From Chlamydoabsidia padenii (Eukaryota; Mucoromycota; Mucoromycetes; Mucorales; Cunninghamellaceae), in contig JAIWND010000005.1 in NCBI GenBank assembly GCA_025330725.1, positions 186,001 to 250,000 on the forward strand: a DNA stretch of 64,000 bases, written 5' to 3'. A program made the translations under genes and the position numbers. The notes beneath the pieces were generated by a model. That model did not search any database and was not told the DNA's origin. It saw only the letters and a program-made list of their open reading frames with translations. Below are positions 26,460 to 40,124 of the stretch, one piece after another. Positions within the stretch are counted from its first letter, which is position 1. Each line of letters opens with the position of its first letter.

Positions 26460-27785
26460 TTAAAACCCAGAGACAAAGACCAATTCCTGGAAGCAATTAC
26501 CTTCGACTTGCACGACTTGATCACCGACAGTTATAGTAGCAGTAGCCTTGTCAAGCCATTGATAGATGTAAGGTTTCACCACGAATGTCTGGACCAATTT
26601 CTTTAAAAACCAAGGAATTTCAGCCAATACGTCGATTTTATCCACCAAGTTTTTGATAGTAACGATCATTTCCACCGACACATCCTTCACATCCTCCGCG
26701 CCTTCTTCCTTGATGGTTTTCCCTTTCCAAGTAAGCTTGATACGTCGAGGAATGTCGTATTCAGTATCTTCATCCTTTTCCAAATCCAATAATTCCACAT
26801 GGTTATCGATCGAGACGCAGATCAATTTGTCGTGGAGTACCAAAGAGCCTTGATTGATATTGACCGCCCCATATTGCTTTGTTGTCTGGAATTGCATCAT
26901 GGACAGTGCGGCTTCAGGTGCTTGAAAGTTGACAAAGTTCCAGTTGGAGGCGATCAGTTGAGGTTGCATACCTTGAATGGCATGAATAAACATACCGTCC
27001 CCTTCCACTTCATGCAGTTGCTTGTCGACAATAAAGGTACCTTTGGCTTGTGCACGAGGCCAGAATTTGTGAGAGACATATCCCGCCGCAGACCCTTGAT
27101 CACCACCGAGATAAGTACGACCTTCGCCCACCTTGAAGCCCTTGTCCACCCGAGTGAAATCCAAGGAGACGATCAAATCAGGATGGGTGATTTTTAAGTT
27201 GTAGGTCTGTTGTGCTTGATCCAAAGTGATGTCGAAGAAATCCGTCTTGACTGATCGTTTGTCGTCAGATAGTTCGAATTTCGACATGTTGATGTTTTTG
27301 AAGATGTTGGTATTGCTGCTGGGTTCGTAGAATCGGCACGTGAAAGAGATGGTGGGGTTCCAAATGCTATTTCACATTATCACAATAGAGATGGACCATC
27401 AGTATCATCATACCATGAAACCCCCCCCCCCTTTTTTTTTTCTTTACCCAATATTAGAGTGAATCAGCTGTACAAAGGCGAATCCCCCAGTTGCTGTGGT
27501 TACATAAAATACTTGGTTTTCAGTAGAAGAGCCCGAGGCAAGAGTCCAATCGAGATCCTTGTTTGACAATGCACCATAGTATTGACCATCTGTAATAGTT
27601 TCCCCAACAGACTTTATAGCTTCCACCGTGCCGCCTAAACCAGTGACATTGGAGACAGTGCTTGACAATTGCGAAACTAGGTTAATAAACAAACAGGAAT
27701 AAAAAGTCAGTTAATGATCAATCCAAGTATTCTTATCTTGTTTAAGAGTATAGCCAATTGTTTTTCACTTACACCAAGAAGACAT
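26460..27785 (-). CDS. SVF1: Svf1-family survival factor
   Basis: Three exons (27773-27785, 27448-27676, 26460-27366) give 382 residues. The 13-nt first exon encodes MSSW plus one base; splicing yields MSSWFSQLSSTVSNVTGLGG. Family landmarks are DLDWTLASGSSTENQVFYV, GFAFVQLIHSNIGIWNPTIS, FTCRFYEP and RVDKGFKVGEGRTYLGG. Others are VSHKFWPRAQAKGTFIVDKQ and GMFIHAIQGMQPQLIASNWN. The C-terminal half is beta-rich. Svf1 is a lipocalin-like protein of the yeast oxidative-stress and cold-survival response, reported to act in ceramide transfer at ER-Golgi membranes. It is divergently placed 165 bp from the WDR20 gene's stop, with both on the minus strand. Confidence 0.92.
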
Positions 27786-27949
27786 TACTGATTAGACCAG
27801 TTCGATTAAAAAAAATAAAAAAGTTAATAAAAGTAAAAGAGAAGAGGTGATATTTCCATCACCCCAAAAAAGACAAATTTATTTAGCGCGGTGAAACGCT
27901 GCATATTCACACCCCGACATTACCTGACAGACAAAAGACCTAGACCCTT

Positions 27950-30658
27950 TTATTTACACCATTTTTTGACACATCCTTTACGATCACTAGTTACTATAAT
28001 ATCTATATTAATGTCCCCATCAACATCACCATTGTATAAATCGTCATCGTCATTGCTTCCACCACCGCTGTAAAAAAAGACATCAGTACAAGGATCACCA
28101 TGAGCTGTGATGGCCACCAAGGGTTGTAGAAAGGGTACATGGGACTTGTTGATGAGCGGGTGAATCGTTGCTGGCCATTTTTTGGTGTGAGTCCATTCAA
28201 AATAATTGCTGCTGCTGTTATTGTTGACGTGTTGTACATCATCCGATTGTCGTCGTCTTCTTAAAAAGCGTGATTGTTTCGATTCAGGTCGGCCAGAAGT
28301 GTGTGTAACAGTGCTGATTGAAGCATTATTAACAGGGTCATCGTCGTCGTTGCTACCGTCATCCATAGTCGTATTTGGTACATGATGTATTCCGCCATTT
28401 GAATCTTGATGGAATGTTGTTGATAGTTGTATAGATCGTTTTGTCGAGGATTCCCGATGCGGTAATATGCATGAAAGTGACATTTGTTTGTGTTTCTAGG
28501 AAAAAGGGGGTTCAAGTGAGTCCTTTTTGTTACAGAGATGACTTTATGTATTATTGTTCTTACCTTTGGTTTGTGGAGCATGCTTGTTGAGAAATCCCAT
28601 AGTATCAATTTACAATCTTCGCCAACACTAGCAAACCGGTATACCTTGTCATCACACCTTTGTGTATCAAACGTCAGACTTGTTACCTAAAAGGGAATCA
28701 GTTAGTAACTGAATTGATGACTTTTTTTTTTTTTTTCAATTTACCCATGATTTGTGTCCCTGACATCTGGCAACAATGCATTGCTCGGATAGTGACCAAA
28801 TGGTAATAAGATCATCCTGACCACCTGTCTTTGTTTATGCAGATTTTAACCTGAGTCCCCAATTTCCTTCCTTCTTCATCATCCTATACTTACCAAGATA
28901 TATTTGTTATCAGGACTCCATGCCAGACAAAGTAGTTTCCCAAAGTAACCACTAAAAACATCATACAATCTATCAGGTAATAAACAAGTATGAGTAAAGT
29001 AAAGGAAGGATGTTTCTATTATTCATCAAATCGGACTTGCCTTTCTTCCGCGAAATCAAATATCCGCAAAAGACCATCGGATCCAACCAAAGCAACCAAA
29101 GATCCATCCTTTGAGAATTCCATAGCTGTGATACCATTCCGATTGACTTTCCATAAAGAGACAGGATTGTATTGGTTTTGCTTCAGAGTTGATTTACCAG
29201 TGATGAACCTATTAAAAAGCAAAGTTAAATAACATTCCTTGAGGTTGTTATTATACTTACTCGTAATCGCTTGATAGTTTGTTTGGTTGTGTTACGGAGG
29301 ATTGATCTTCTCGTTCTCGATCCATGACGAGGACAACACCATCGTCGAAGGATACCATAAATAAATCATCTGATCCAGGCACCCATTTGATATCTGTGAC
29401 TTTTGCATTGTGTATAATACCCTGTGTATGTATAATAATAAAAGTGAGTGTGAGTGGGAGGACAATAATATATATGTATATATACTTACATGTTTGTTGA
29501 ATCTAGTATATCGATGGCATAACGGGTCATACCATATACAGTCGCCAGTGTTGAATCCAATAACCACGTCCAGATGTTCGTTGTTTGAAGTGGTTTTATT
29601 AATATCATGACAAGTAGGGATAATTCTTGAAAACGTAATACATGTCAAAAAGTCCTAGTACATCAAATAAAAAAAAAAGAAGGGTAATGGGGGTTAACTT
29701 ATATATATATAATAGATTGAGACATTACCTTGATCTTTGTATCCATCCATAAAAAGCATGCACCAATATTATAAAACAGGAAGCAATCATCCGGTTGTCG
29801 GTTAGCCAAGATCTTGGACAGATTAGAATGAGTTTGAATATTTTCGATCATGGAAGATTTCAATTTGGATAGAGTGTTTTTAGGCCTTGGGGTGGTAGAG
29901 TGTTGATCGCCATGACTCCGCCAATGTCCACTAAATATTGAAGAGAAGGATCCAGTATTGCTGATAGTAGTTGATAATGATATATTGGACATTTCTTTAT
30001 CATTACCAGTAAGAGTTGTACTGTCGATTGATACGGTAGGAATGGTTGACAATGTGTCAGATAGTAATGACGTATTGTTGCTGGTTGCGATCATATCGGA
30101 TGATGTTGATTGATTGGTGGTAATCGGTATGTTCAGAGTAGGTGTCTCTGTCAATTTATCATTCATGCCATTATTATTACTTTTGGGTGGTGACACAGTA
30201 TGTTCCAACAAAGAAGAGGATGAGGATAACCCATAGATAATATCCGATATTGAAGACGAAGCTGTTGACGAGGGCTGAATCCCACTTGACTTTGTTGTTG
30301 ACCTTGTTGTTGCAAGACCAAGAGTGGATCCCATAGTAGGACGACGACCATTACGAGCCAGAGTAACACGAGTACCAGTATTAAAATGAGGTACAATGTG
30401 AGGAATCAACCATTTTTGTTCTAGTCGATAAACACCTTCGGGTGTGTTGAATTCATTGCAGGTGTTGTTGGTGTCCGAGATAGGATACAAGTGTGGAGCT
30501 GATCGTGTCGGGAAGCACTGTCGGTTTTTCGCCACTGTCTGAAAAAAAGGACAATGTACCATTAGTAGACAATATTTAATCCGCGCTCTTTAGTTTATAA
30601 AAGATCAGTATTCAACAAAAGGGAATATAGTACTTACAGATTGTAAAAAAGGATCCAT
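27950..30658 (-). CDS. WD40 protein of the WDR20/CreC family
   Basis: Starts at 30658 with a 21-nt exon (MDPFLQS), spliced to [19 protein letters not shown]. The N-terminal part has [20 protein letters not shown] and a long Ser/Thr/Asn-rich insert. WD repeats follow over several exons: [13 protein letters not shown] with [72 protein letters not shown] and [20 protein letters not shown]. The last is followed by [12 protein letters not shown]. The tail ends [14 protein letters not shown]. In Aspergillus, CreC with the deubiquitinase CreB acts in carbon catabolite repression. In animals and fission yeast the homologue activates USP12/46/Ubp9-type deubiquitinases. The intron-rich 3' half and asparagine/aspartate-rich loop (NDDDD) before the last repeat are unusual but in frame. 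Confidence 0.88.
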
Positions 30659-31584
30659 GAGTGGCCAGCCACAATGATTCAAAGAAGAAAGAAGAAAAGA
30701 AGGAAAAATGTAAAAAATTAAAAAAATGTCGTGGTTTAAAATGAAAAAAAGGGAGGATTGACCACGCCAATGAAAAGCACGAAATCAATAGGCAGGGGTA
30801 GAATGTTCTTGGCTATTTAAAAAAGTCCAAAGAACATTAATGATGAATATAATCCTTCAAAAAGACTCTTTGCTGTTGATGTTACCAGACAGCATGCTGA
30901 TATTGCTACCTTGTTTTTCATTAGTTAGTCATTTGCATTCATGCGAAAAAAAAAAAGAAAAAGTTGCAGAACCCCAATGGTAGGTAACCATTACATATTT
31001 TCCACAATTCCCTATTGTATGCATGTTTCACGTTCATAGTCGAAGGGGAGGGGGTGGAAGCCTTCAAGTCACCGTAGGGCAATGATCATGACTGATCACA
31101 GAGAAAGACAGGGATGCGGTGTTTGGATTATTCTACTTAGAATCGGGATTCAAAACTTTGCAAAGGTATATCACTTTCCTGGACAAAGAGATAAATTGTC
31201 ATTCTATAATCTACATCACTGTAAAGAGAGTGGTGTGAATGTAATAAGCATTTTACCATATTCAGGTATGATTCATGCATCGAGATCCCTCGTATCTGGT
31301 TTTGATGCCCGCTTTTCTAACGCCGACATATTCATACTTGAGGTGTTGGTAAAATTGTTTTACAAAGCCTTTCAATGAATATAGTGATTACGTCTACATT
31401 ATACACTGCGTCCATCCACAGAGGTATCCATATGTAATCTGAACATACATTTTGTAAATGGTCAGTCCAGATTCAACATCCAAACATTCACAACGTTTAA
31501 CAAAAAGCAAGTCTTTTTATTTTTAAATAGTACAATACAACAGTTATAATAAATCTATGTCTATAAGTAATCAAGTTAAACAAA
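30659..31584. other. Intergenic region, 0.9 kb
   Basis: Upstream of WDR20 and downstream of XPR1, both minus strand. CGGGATTCAAA lies at 31144-31154. A 98-codon plus-strand frame at 31082-31378 shows no family feature and is not called. Confidence 0.5.
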
Positions 31585-31596
31585 CTAATCACTATT

Positions 31597-31628
<32 letters not shown>

Positions 31629-34600
31629 TTTCAGAGTCGCTATCTGCAGTAGTTCCCAAAGTTCGAATCCGATCCAAGACTTGTCCCACCATTGTTGATT
31701 GTCGAACAGGGGCACCCAGTTTATGATCATCCTTGTCTTGACGAGTTTCGAAATCACGACGACCATAAAACGTCCCAGTTCCAATATCAGGAGATGCCAA
31801 GTTTATGTTGACATTGTCGTTAGTGTTGAGAGGAGGTATTGCTGTCGATACTGGTGACGGGTTCTCTGGATCTTCTTGGTTCAATGGTAGTTGTATAGCA
31901 CCTTCGTCGTCTCCAGAGGATTTGTGTGTTTTCTTGAGGGCAAATGGTAATGGAATTTCTTTGATGGCATGATAGTTGCCACAGTTGTTCAAATGCTAAT
32001 AAACATGATAAAAGTTTGTTAGTTTCTTTTTCCTTTGCGTTCTTTCTTTGAAATCCTTACCTCGTTTTCCAGACGGAAAAAGTTCCATATAATTCTTCGA
32101 ATCACTTCTAGTATCGCTGTGCCAAATGTGATGATTTGACTATGATAAGCAAGACCGGCTTTGTTGATGGCCCAACTAAATCGTAGAGCTATATTCAGTG
32201 GTATGGCAGCATAATAGGTCTATATATAATAATGTGATAAATGGTTCTGTACTCTTTTTTCCCCCCTCCATATCAAACTATTGATTTACCCATTTGTAAA
32301 ACACCAGGTCATCACGAAGTAAAAAGTTGGTGCTATCCACATCCAGTAGTCCCCAATCCATTTTAATATCCCATATTGATGTATACGAAGAGTTGACAAT
32401 GGAAACAAGGATCCAAATGACTTCAACCCCTGGTGAAGCTAAATACAAAATAACAAGAGTCAATATCAATCAAGTTTGTTGTCAATCAGTATTTCCAACG
32501 TACGTGTGATGCGCCTGACACCAGCAATGAGAGTGGCCATGATGCTGGTGACATATTTCAATCCATTGACAAGATGATGCTTTTCCTTAGAATCATAGTA
32601 ACGTCGTAAGCATTGTAACCCACGCCATAAAGGAGGTAAAGAAGCCAATAACGGAGTAACCCACATTTTCGGTACATTGCAGTGTGTATCTATAAATGCG
32701 TGATGATAGGTTAGTTTGATCATTGATTCATGTTCATTTTGTTTCTATTACCTAAATCATTCCAATGCCAGCCATAAACACAAAACAAATATACACCCAT
32801 CCAGAATGAGAAAGCCATGCTGTTGAGTTCATCAGCGATAAAAAAGTCCCTGAATTCCACAGGCAGCAGTCCAGCAAGTGCAATCCGACTCTATAATAAG
32901 AATTAATAGTCAGTATCAGGATGTATTCGAGTTCCATTCCCTCCCCTTCTTTTTTGTACTTACCAAGGTAATACCAATCCATTGGCGTGCCGACCGGTAA
33001 AAGAGTTGAAATGGGCAAAAAAGAATAGAGATCAGTATCACCACCAAAATCAGAGGACATAGTTCGGAAGGAATCGTAGGAGCCAGGCATTGGGAGAAGT
33101 CTATGTACATGATGATTGCTGTCAATAGGAGCATAAAAGATGGTAGCTAACAAAAAAGAGAAGTTGGTATTAGTTCACTATATTCTCTTGTCCATTGTTA
33201 TATTTATATTTACCTCTGCAAATTGACGATAATCAAGGCAATTTCTTGGATCGAGTTCAAAGATGAATCGATAATTGATATGACATTGATGCCACACCGC
33301 CATATTTACCGCAAATAGTAAGGTGAAGAGTATGGGCAATATGACAAAGCTGTAGATGTTCAAGTTGTAAAAGAGGAGAGGAAGCTTTTCTTGAGTGAGC
33401 GGATCCATCGCTAATTGTGTCACCTGAGTGAACAGGGTGAGACACGCCCCAAGACAGAATCCAACCCGCCATGTTGTTGCAGAATATTCCTATATCCACC
33501 AAAAAATTAGTTTGTACTGACATAAACACAGCTATTATCGAATATCAATGTTACTTACCTCGTCATTGTCGGGCAAACGGAGTTTTTTCATTCCTTTTCG
33601 GCGGTGACCATCCGTGAATTCATGCACAAATAGTCGCTATAAAAATAAACATCGAGTTAGATAACACTTGACCATATATTCTAGTTTGATTCCTACCTCC
33701 GTATCCTTAATGATGTCGTCCAGTTCATCAGATTTGACCCAGTGATAAGTTTTCAGTTTTCCATCGTATATAGTACTAGCTTTCCAACCGGCAGTCTAAA
33801 CCACAAAGCATACAGTATAACAGGAGTGAGATATTAATGATTTAAGGTTATTATATACTTTACTTTGTCAAACTTTTTCAATATCTTGTGGAATCCCATT
33901 TCGTTCAAAACCTATGTAAGATCAAGCATTAATAACCAGAGTAGCAAGATTGAGTAAAGGTTACCTTGTAAGATCGTAGTAATTCGAGACTTCGGTAGTA
34001 TTCAGTGATAGCTGTCTTCAACCTACTTCTAGCAACCTAGGTAAAAACAAAGATTAGTCGAGTCATTTTTCATTTAGAGATAGATAAAGAGTGATCTGGT
34101 CTTACCCTGTAGCTTATATGGTAATCATCGCCATCCAATACAATGGCAGGAGGTGAGGCGGCCGAAGTAGGTATGGTGGAGTTGAGTGGTTTTTGAGGGT
34201 GAAACCAGTGCATTGGATTTAGACGTTGTTCAAAGGAGCCATCTTCAGATTGTTTCAAAGCCAATAGTTGTCGCCTATACTGTTTAATCAGTTCCAGTTG
34301 TATCTTTAAAGCTTCAAATTTTTCCACAGCTTCTTGTTCCTTTTCTACAATACAAACAAGTAATAATCCAAATGTTAGTTATTCCCAATCAATAAAATAG
34401 TCGACTTTATTTAGACACTTACTGTCATAAAACCGAGAAATCTTTTCAAGCTCTTGATCCAACATGGCAAAGAAGTAGCGTTCCGGTTCATTAGTGAGAG
34501 TCAATACTTGATCAAGGATGTTCCTCTCCAAAGATACTTAATTTAAAAGGAGAAGAAATCAGTTAAATACCATTTTAAATATACTGTGATATATATATAT

Positions 34601-35081
34601 ACCTGGGCTAGAGTCAACGGATCCAAGTTCAGTATCACCACGGAATAGACTAGAAGAGATACGTTCCATGATACTTTTTGAGAAGGAGTCTTGCCTTTCT
34701 TGTCTATAGTCTTCAAAGTCTGTTGGTGTTGTGTTGTATCGTTTGGGTCGTCGCATAATATTTTGAGTTTGGCCCGGGTGGTAGCGTGCACTTGTTGTTT
34801 CCAAAGATACCTGAGAGTCATTATTATTTATTTGTTGAAGAGCATGTTTGAGCTGTGCATTGTTGATTTGTGTGTTGAGCGCCTGAGCATTGGCATGTCG
34901 ATACTAAGAAGAAAAAAGTGTGTGTGTATGTGTGAGAGATTTGTAAAAGATACACTAGTCATTTGGTTATTTTCCTTACCTTTTCAATCGCTGTCAGTCT
35001 TTTCTTCAATCCTTTATAGTTGATGTATGCCTTTCGCCATTCCGACACACTTTCCGCCTCCAAGTGTTTTGCAAACTTCAT
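31585..35081 (-). CDS. SPX-EXS phosphate exporter/sensor (XPR1/SYG1 family)
   Basis: The chosen start at 35081 gives MKFAKHLEAESVSEWRKAYI, the standard opening of SPX proteins with the conserved lysines NYKGLKKRL. The frame is open 29 codons further upstream but that part is not family-like. The SPX domain is split by a polar insert and resumes at RYFFAMLDQELEKISRFYD, FHKILKKFDK and RLFVHEFTDG. A chain of membrane segments follows (WRVGFCLGACLTLFTQV, FVILPILFTLLFAVNMAVWH). The EXS domain includes FELDPRNCLDYRQFAE, PTIPSELCP, FYRSARQWIG, ALAGLLPVEFRDFFIADELN and KYVTSIMATLIAG. The tail after RRIIWNFFRLENEH is acidic and ends in an Asp run at TAG 31585-31587. SPX binds inositol pyrophosphates and EXS is the phosphate-export unit. 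At least a dozen exons are present. Confidence 0.93.
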
Positions 35082-35962
35082 TGGCAGCAAGTATCTACGT
35101 TTGTGAAGAATAAAAGATATGTATGAGCGACAGTAATCGGGAGAGTTCTTTTTGACAACAGACACCATTTTAGTCCATTGTCACAAGGTTTATAATCAAA
35201 TATGCTTACAGTAAAGTGCTGGTAGTATATTTATAGTTAGGAGGATATTTTGTTGCTAGTGTTGTTGTTTATTGGCAGGGATACAATTAGTGAAAGAAAA
35301 AGGTCAAACGTGCAAAAATGGAAATTCAAATTTAATGGCACTTTTTCGGGGGTTCAAAATCCGCAAATCGCAACCTTCCATTGCCCTCGTGCTTCCTTCA
35401 TCATCTTCTAACCATGGTATCATTCCTGAATTGCGAGCCTTGAGGGTGTATGGCATGGGGGAAGTGGAATGATCGGACAGCAAAACTTGATTAATGAGAG
35501 CATGGTAGCTTGACACTTTATATGCCGTAGATCCGCTAAGCACAGTGACCCCTTTGAGGTAGGACACAAGTTTGCTCCCGCCCCGATTAAGACAAAGTCC
35601 AATCACGGCTGAAGACTTTTTCAACTGGAAGAGAGTCTTTCCATTTACTTTAAAATACTAGTTTAAAGAGAGAATTTGTATACTAGTTTCAAGTCGACTC
35701 CTTTGTATGGGCTGTATGTAGTTACAATCTTCAATCTTAATATGAAGATGTTCATTTATGCATTTTGCTGGGTCGTTCAAGGGATCGGAATCTGAAACCT
35801 AAAGGAGGCACAATAAAAAAGGGGGGCCAGTAAAAAAGTGGCTTAAAAATTTTGGCGGGTGAGCAGGTCTGAATTTTTTTGCCTAATACACCTTGGTAGT
35901 TGTTTTTGCTTACTTTTTTCTCTTCTTCTTCTCTCTTTCCATTCTTCTTTTTCTTCATCACC
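35082..35962. other. Divergent promoter region between XPR1 and eIF3e
   Basis: A motif variant CGGGGGTTCAAA lies at 35347-35358, about 265 bp upstream of XPR1. A pyrimidine-rich stretch (about 35910-35955) immediately precedes the eIF3e start. Nothing coding is supported. Confidence 0.5.
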
Positions 35963-37905
35963 ATGACCGCACAACATGATTTGACCATGTGTATGATTCC
36001 ATTCTTGGATCGTCATCTCATGTTTCCCCTCATCAAGTTTGTTGATTTAAACGAAGTAAGTATATAAACGATGACCTTAATACCTTTATGGATTACTCAC
36101 CCTTCCCCCCCCTTTTTTTTTTGTAGACATACGCCGCAGAAGACTTGGAAAAGGCTTTATACGAATTATTCAAGGGCTCCAACATGGTTGACTTTATTTT
36201 GGAACGCTATCAAAAGATTAACGGAACGGATGAAGTACCCAAAGGTAATATGATGTCTATAATCACTTCAACACAACAATAGAAACGAACAACCTCGTAC
36301 TGATCTACAACAACATTCACTCATCACGCGACACCTTCAATAACTCGAACTCTTCCCTTTTATTGTTACTAGAGTTCATCGAAAAGAGGGAAAAGGTCCT
36401 GGCCAAGCTTGAAGATATGCAGACCAAGGTCAAGGATGTCATGTCTGTCCTCAACAAGCCTGAAGTCGTCGCTGCTCTTCGTCAAGACAAGAGTCAAAAC
36501 TTGGAATATCTGAAGCAAAACTACAATGTAAGTTGGATGGTTTTTATTATCATTTCGGGTAAGGGTAATCATACCTTTTCCACTAACACTTGATCCTTGT
36601 CTTTTGTTTTTTATGAACCTAGATTACTGAAGATATGATCAATATCCTGTACGAATTCGGTCAATTCCAATATAGCTGTGGTGATTACGGAGGTGCTGCT
36701 GATATGCTCTACCACTTCCGTGTTTTGGTAAGTGTTTACTACTAGTTATAATACAATTGGAGCGAAAAGTAGTAGATACTCAATCCCATACTAACTATCT
36801 CTTTCTCTCTCGCTCTTTTATTACTACTATTATTAGTCTACTGATAGCGATCGAATTCTCTCTGCTTCTTGGGGGAAGATGGCTGCCGAAATTCTGACTG
36901 GTAACTGGGATCCTGCGTTGGAAGAAATGCAAAAATTACGGGAAATCATTGATCAAAAGGTAAAAAGGTATAATGGGGTGGTGTGTGTGTGGGGGGGGGA
37001 ACCAACGTGGATACTAATAATAGATAAACATATTGTTTTAATAGAACTTTATCTCGCCACTTCACCAACTTCAACAACGTACTTGGCTCATTCACTGGTC
37101 ATTGTTTGTCTTCTTCAACCATCCTAAGGGACGTGATGGCATTGTGGATATGTTCTTCGCTCCTCAATATATCAACACCATTCAAACGACTTGCCCATGG
37201 ATCCTCCGTTATTTGGCCACTGCTGTAGTCATCAACCGGCGCCGCAAGAGTCAAATGAAGGAATTGGTCAAGATCATCGAACAAGAATCCTACGAATACC
37301 GCGATCCTGTGACTGAATTCATTGAAGCTCTCTTTATCAACTTTGACTTTGAAGGTGCTCAAAAGAAGTTGAAGGAATGTGAATATGTTCTAAGTCACGA
37401 CTTCTTCTTGGCTGCTACTGAAGAAGACTTTATGGAAAATGCTCGACAATTCATCTCGGAAACTTACTGCCGAATCCATCAAAAGATCAACATCAAGTAA
37501 GTTATATAAAATAAAAGGGAAGGATGATGTATACTGACTTTTTGATATGTGCTTTTGTTAACTAGGGATATGTGTCAAACTCTCAACTTGGATCAAGAAG
37601 AAGGTGAAAAATGGATTGTCAATTTGATCCGGGATACACGTGTGGATGCTAAGATTGATTTCGAAGAAGTAAGTAGTAATAGGGATGTTAAATGAAATGG
37701 ACCATTAACTACAAACACACAATCCCTCTTTCTTACTTTTTTTTTTTTTTTTTAGAACACTGTCGTAATGAATACACCTGTGACATCAGTATATCAACAA
37801 GTAATCGAACGTACCAAGGGTTTGTCCTTCCGATCTCAAGTTCTTGCCAGCACTATCAAAAGAAGGGAACTAGCTGCCAATCAACCCGAAGTCTCTGCTC
37901 AATAG
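35963..37905 (+). CDS. Translation initiation factor eIF3 subunit e (Int6)
   Basis: Starts at 35963 ([20 protein letters not shown]) and ends at TAG 37903-37905. Eight exons join without frame errors. Landmarks: [11 protein letters not shown] at the N-terminus, [39 protein letters not shown] and [20 protein letters not shown]. Also present are [20 protein letters not shown] and [20 protein letters not shown]. The PCI domain is near the C-terminus ([35 protein letters not shown]). The final exon reads [20 protein letters not shown]. eIF3e is part of the cytoplasmic eIF3 complex that recruits mRNA to the 40S subunit; many ascomycete yeasts have lost it, so its presence fits a filamentous or early-diverging fungus. 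Confidence 0.96.
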
Positions 37906-38605
37906 GTTATCACATCCTCCCCTTTTACTATCATTATCACAAAATATTTAACCTCTACCTCCACCTCCACCTCCCTTGTCGATTACTATAGTTTATCACT
38001 CTATTACCTCTACTTCTTTTATTATATCTACATCAAGTATCACGCTTACATCTCATGTTACTCACAAATTAATAAAAGATCTCACTTTTTTTTTTTTTTT
38101 TTTTTTTTTTGTCGTTTACTTGACTTTTTGGAAATAGACTTTTTGGAAATATTCACATGGAGTTTATCTGGGCTTTTTGGTTAATACAATAATAACACAA
38201 TACGGGTTTGGGGAGGGGGTTGAATGTATTTCCACGTGAAACAATTTGACACCTATGCTGACATAAAACAGCGTATGTAACCCGATTCTTGGTTTTGTAA
38301 GAGTATGTTTGAAAGGGGAATTAGTGAAAGTACCCACAGTTTGCATGTGATATAATAAAAGGGGTGAGATCATGTTGGTTTACTATCATTTTATGCTACT
38401 TTATCCTTCCTAATCTCTGTTTCACCCGTCAGGACACTGGGAGTTTCAAATCCCGATTTTCCCCTTCCCGCCACCACCCCTTGATTACGATTTCACTCCT
38501 CCTTTCCCCCCATTTCTTTTTTTCTTTTTTACTTTCTTTTACTTTCACACACCCTGCCTCTCTCTCTCTCTCTCTCTCTCTTTTACTATCTAATTATACC
38601 TCTTT
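37906..38605. other. Intergenic region, 0.7 kb
   Basis: eIF3e 3' flank with a T run at about 38087-38110. Exact TTCAAATCCCG lies at 38445-38455, and a CT repeat (about 38563-38582) comes just before the methyltransferase start. Confidence 0.5.
38445..38455 (-). promoter_or_regulatory. CGGGATTTGAA motif, exact copy 5 (reverse)
   Basis: About 150 bp upstream of the methyltransferase start codon. On the minus strand it reads AAAATCGGGATTTGAA, sharing the AAAAT flank with the copy at 2321. Confidence 0.45.
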
Positions 38606-40124
38606 ATGAAACTAAACAGTCAAGGTAACAAGGAAAGACGGAAATCCTGGCTACCTCAGTCAAACCTTCTTACTTCATTATTCCATCCACGACAGCAGCA
38701 ACAATCCAACGATACCACCAACCTCAACAAAAGGCGATCACATTCATTGGATCAAGGCAATAGTTTGGTGTCGTCTTCAAGACCAGATATCTATCGATCG
38801 ATTACTCCACCAGAACCTTTACACACATTCCAGTCTTTTACCACAGAGCAGCCAACACCACGCGGTTGTAGTGAATGCACCAGTTTCTCAACTTGTACTC
38901 ACTCTGACATTCCACAACGACAAAAACACAACAACTTTGTCGGCTCCCTATTCTCAAAAGCAAAGAAACATCGTCGAATGAAACAGGCCGCCACTTTGAT
39001 TGGAACCACAGCAAATCATTACAAGAAATCCATTAAAGATATAGACAAACTTCACCTTCATCGACACGAACACAACAATAATGGTAACAACCTTTCGGAT
39101 GGAAATAGTAGCACTGATAAAGATGATGATGACAATGATGATATTGATGATCCTTTACTGGTATCCTTATTTGGTACTCGGGAAGACGATGTGGATAGAA
39201 TGCAACAAAAGAATGATTTGATCCGTTTGGCCTTTGCTGGGTAAGTAGTATGAAGTGGGAAGGAGGAGGGGGGATGTATACTGTATATCTAATTACTTTC
39301 TATTATTTATATGTAGTGAATTTACTAGACCGATGGACGAACAAATGATCGACAAAGTACTTGATATTGGATGTGGACCTTTATGCTGGAGTATCGACTT
39401 TGCCCAAACTCATCCAAATGCTCAGGTGATAGGAATGGACTTGGTGAATATGGTGCCCCCTGATGTAACAATCCCTAAGAACTGTCAACTGCTGATTCAT
39501 AATTGCATGAAGGAATTTCCGTTTGTGGACAATAGTGTGGATCTCTGTCATGTCCGATTTATGAATGTGGCACTCACGATGGACCAATACTGCAAGATGG
39601 TGGCTCATTGCTGGCGGGTGTTGAAACCAGGCGGGTATCTGGAACTAATGGAAATGGATATGCTCGTGTATAGCCCGGGTCCAGTGACTGAACAATTGAA
39701 TCAACAAGTGATCGAACTGGTGCGTACGCTGGGATTGAAACCAAGACTGGCACGGTACCTCAAGGATGTTTTGCCCAAGGATGCGGTAACTGATGACCAT
39801 ATCACGGAATTCTATCGATCTCTACCGATCGGTGTCTGGGGCGGGCGGTTGGGGGTCTTGTTTAAGGATGATTTGATTTATGCTTTGACTCATGCAAGAC
39901 GAAATACCGCGGATCATGATGATGATAATAACATTGGTGGTATTACTTTTACTGATCACTACGATACAGGTGGTGACAAGATACGCGATGACAATGATTT
40001 GGACAGAAACAAGGAAGAAGACGATTTATTTGAAAATCAACTATTGGCGGCAGAAAAGGAACTGGAACAATGTAAAAGTTACTCCAATTTCCATTTTCTT
40101 CGTGTGCAGAAGCCATTACTCTAG
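38606..40124 (+). CDS. Class I SAM-dependent methyltransferase with long disordered N-terminus
   Basis: Two exons (38606-39240, 39317-40124) encode 480 residues. The first about 200 residues are polar and disordered (QQQQ, NNNGNN, DDDDNDDIDD) with basic patches. The Rossmann domain begins after a conserved-looking NDLIRLAFAGEFTRP: VLDIGCGPLCWSIDFAQTHP is motif I, QVIGMDLVNMVPP follows, and VDLCHVRFMNVALT and VLKPGGYLELMEMDM complete it. The architecture resembles the fungal Tam/LaeA-like methyltransferase group, but target and role cannot be told. A second acidic insert (HDDDNNIGG) lies near the C-terminus, before the final FHFLRVQKP. Both exons are in frame with a GT..AG intron. Confidence 0.82.

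Noticed and set aside
35082..35168. 29-codon N-terminal extension of XPR1
   Set aside because: SPX proteins begin at MKFAKHLE; the extension is not family-like. It may be leader sequence.
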